NCBI GenBank assembly: GCA_965200925.1
Contig: OZ241738.1
Location: 3,286,001-3,350,000, forward strand
Length of the DNA: 64,000 bases
Direction of reading: 5' to 3'
Origin: WTGU01 sp965200925
Lineage (GTDB): Bacteria > Pseudomonadota > Alphaproteobacteria > UBA828
The notes under the pieces were generated by a model. That model had not been told where the DNA came from. It did no database searches and saw only the letters and a list, made by a program, of their open reading frames with translations. Below are positions 62,951 to 64,000 of this stretch, in pieces; positions within the stretch are counted from its first letter, which is position 1; each line of letters opens with the position of its first letter. The position numbers were made by a program, and so were the translations under genes.

Positions 62951-63028
62951 TCATACCGCGCCAAAGACGATGATCAAGCAACAGATTCGCAGCCACACGG
63001 GAAGCGTCTTTTCCTCTTTGGTCGCCAT
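62951..63028 (-). CDS. Possible 25-residue membrane peptide, or stub of a cut gene
   Basis: GGGGGAAGGACC precedes ATG 63028. The peptide is 'ATKEEKTLPVWLRICCLIIV' plus FGAV and stops at 62951, exactly where repeat copy F begins. It has a charged start and a hydrophobic helix. Either a real small membrane protein behind the ankyrin gene or the N-terminus of a gene truncated by the repeat. Confidence 0.4.
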   Translation of the reverse strand: MATKEEKTLPVWLRICCLIIVFGAV

Positions 63029-63080
63029 GGTCCTTCCCCCTTCGTTGATTGGTTGCCGCACCGGTCCGCCCGGCGCCGCC

Positions 63081-63440
63081 CTACTCGAACCGGCCTTCCT
63101 TCAACAACCGGTAAGCGGCCGTTCCCTTCAAGGCTTCGTTGTTCTTCACATAGTAGAAGGGAGTCTTGCCGTCATCATCGCGCGCGGCGGGGTCCGCGCC
63201 GGCTTCAATCAACGCCCGGATCACGGAGGGGTTGGAATTGGACCACGCCGCCGCATGAAGCGGCGTTACGCTGTCTTCCATGCGCGCGGCGGGGTCGGCG
63301 CCGGCTTCAAGCAACGCCCGGATCACGGAAGGGTTGGAAGTGTCGTGCGCCGCCTTATGAAGTGGCGTTGCGCCGCCGCCGCACGCGGCAAGGGAAGCGA
63401 CGGCAAGCGAAGCGAGGCACACGGCAAGGGAACGGTTCAT
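63081..63440 (-). CDS. Small ankyrin-repeat lipoprotein
   Basis: 119 residues: lipoprotein signal 'NRSLAVCLASLAVASLAACG' with lipobox LAAC, then ankyrin repeats 'TPLHKAAHDTSNPSVIRALL' with 'EAGADPAARMEDSVTPLHAA' and 'RALIEAGADPAARDDDGKTP'. ATG 63440 follows AAAGGAA. The two full repeats are near copies of each other (ATPLH..., VTPLH...), suggesting recent internal duplication. Ankyrin lipoproteins bind partner proteins at the envelope; the partner is unknown. The gene lies between repeat arrays F and G. Confidence 0.85.
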   Translation of the reverse strand: MNRSLAVCLASLAVASLAACGGGATPLHKAAHDTSNPSVIRALLEAGADPAARMEDSVTPLHAAAWSNSNPSVIRALIEAGADPAARDDDGKTPFYYVKNNEALKGTAAYRLLKEGRFE

Positions 63441-63562
63441 CGCAGGGTTCCTTTCGCGGTTCGATTGAGAGCTTGGGGTTGCGTTCCGCCGACGCGCCCT
63501 CGAAGCCGGCGTTGCCAGAATCGCCACGGGAAGGCAGGGCCGGCGCCGGGGTAGGCAACGTG
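63441..63562. other. Intergenic stretch before repeat copy G
   Basis: Non-coding; probably carries the ankyrin gene promoter, but no convincing hexamers were found. Confidence 0.4.
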
Positions 63563-63712
63563 TGGAGGATGACCGGCCACTGGCCACTGGCGACCGGCCA
63601 CTATCCCCTACGAACCGCGCCCGCACCCGCCCTCATAGTGGGAGGGTGACCGGCCGCCGGCAACTGGCGACTGGCGACCGGCCACTGGCGACTGGCCACT
63701 ATCCCCTACGAG
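63563..63712. repeat. Heptamer repeat array, copy G (two units)
   Basis: Cores GTGGAGGATGACCGGC (63563-63578) and GTGGGAGGGTGACCGGC (63638-63654) are each followed by ACTGGCC/ACTGGCG words, CCACTATCCCCTACGA and the GC-rich tail CCGCGCCCGCACCCGCCCTC. It runs into the stop codon of the NDUFA12-type gene. Confidence 0.85.
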
Positions 63713-64000
63713 GGGCGCCAGGGTTCGTAGTCGCCGGTCGCGCGGTCGCGCCTGCCGCCGCGCAGGATGTGCCCCGGCGGGCGGTAGGCGGCGGCGGTGC
63801 CGGTGGCGTTGGGGCGGTGGGGCTTCTCCCAGCCCTGCGCCTCCAGCGGCGCCTCCGTCGGCGGCGCGGCGGAGACGTGGTGGAGCCAGCGATGCCACTC
63901 CGGTGGCACCCGGGAGGCCTCGACCTCGCCCTCGTACACGACCCAGCGCCGCTCGCGCCGCCCGGCCGGCCGGCGCTTCTCGCGATAGTAGCGGTTGCCG
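63706..64000 (-). CDS. NDUFA12-type NADH:ubiquinone oxidoreductase subunit (N-terminus cut)
   Basis: The C-terminal 97 residues of the complex I accessory subunit found in alphaproteobacteria and mitochondria: 'GNRYYREKRRPAGRRERRW', 'VVYEGEVEASRVPPEWHRWL', 'GWEKPHRPNATGTAAAYRPP', ending 'RATGDYEPWRPS'. The frame is open to the window edge. The stop codon lies in the last bases of repeat copy G, so the final residue may have been altered by the repeat. Confidence 0.92.
   Translation of the reverse strand, partial: GNRYYREKRRPAGRRERRWVVYEGEVEASRVPPEWHRWLHHVSAAPPTEAPLEAQGWEKPHRPNATGTAAAYRPPGHILRGGRRDRATGDYEPWRPS

Noticed and set aside
62970..63200. Plus-strand start with lipoprotein-like N-terminus ('SLVAMVLPPSLIGC')
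   Set aside because: It runs antisense through the ankyrin lipoprotein gene and has no good ribosome site; the minus-strand reading is better supported.

Overview
This window is about 64 kb of very GC-rich chromosome from an alphaproteobacterium. The lineage call rests on gene content and order: the scpA-nagZ-SPOR-argS-dgt string, alphaproteobacterial addAB, amgK-murU beside tsaE, the short HPr kinase with HPr, a mannose-type EIIA and ptsN, bifunctional rsh next to rpoZ, DUF2244, dapB-dnaJ-dnaK-grpE-hrcA, a ccm operon next to acnA, and an NDUFA12-type complex I gene. Genus cannot be read from the sequence; an uncultured Rhodospirillales-like organism is plausible.

Layout. (1) 1-8.0 kb, minus strand: one long overlapping operon from a TolQ-like channel trio through dgt, argS, a SPOR protein, nagZ and an M50 protease to scpA, with a decayed autotransporter fragment upstream. 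(2) 8.7-18.6 kb, minus: ahcY-tsaE-amgK-murU-addB-addA, again overlapping. nagZ, amgK and murU together point to anhydro-muropeptide recycling. (3) 18.6-25.3 kb, minus: a regulatory block of rpoZ, rsh, hpf, ptsN, hprK, EIIA-Man, HPr and EI, closed by a very large hairpin. (4) 25.4-36.2 kb: an amidase; a Slam-type outer-membrane translocator with its putative surface lipoprotein; DUF2244; and dapB-dnaJ-dnaK-grpE-hrcA with a visible RpoH promoter before dnaK and a sigma-70 promoter before hrcA.

(5) 36.4-48.8 kb, plus strand: an accessory defence island. A type III-like restriction subunit (res) opens it and its partner methyltransferase (mod) closes it. Between them lie several small gene pairs (a broken toxin-like gene with DUF2283, a small protein with a retropepsin, an unknown gene with DUF1828), two decayed pieces of a second mod gene, and a NYN-domain pseudogene split by a palindromic element. 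mod itself carries a frameshift, a compositionally foreign target-recognition segment and three in-frame insertions of a dispersed repeat, one of which carries a complete four-helix-bundle (23S rRNA intervening-sequence-type) gene. An AAA15 ATPase plus a TOPRIM-like DUF3226 gene follows.

(6) 48.9-62.7 kb: acnA (minus) and the ccmABC-DEFGHI cytochrome c maturation operon (plus). An IS1595-family element carrying a fused methyltransferase-nuclease has landed between acnA and ccmA, with recognisable terminal repeats and near-identical 8-bp duplications. A second accessory insertion sits between ccmC and ccmD. (7) 62.7-64 kb: arrays of the same heptamer-based repeat flank an ankyrin lipoprotein and run into the end of the NDUFA12 gene.

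The most unusual feature is a repeat family built from 7-base words (AGTGGNN on one side, its complement on the other, around a GGAGGATG core). It occurs at seven loci. It is open in every forward frame and therefore tolerated inside genes, and it flanks small accessory genes.
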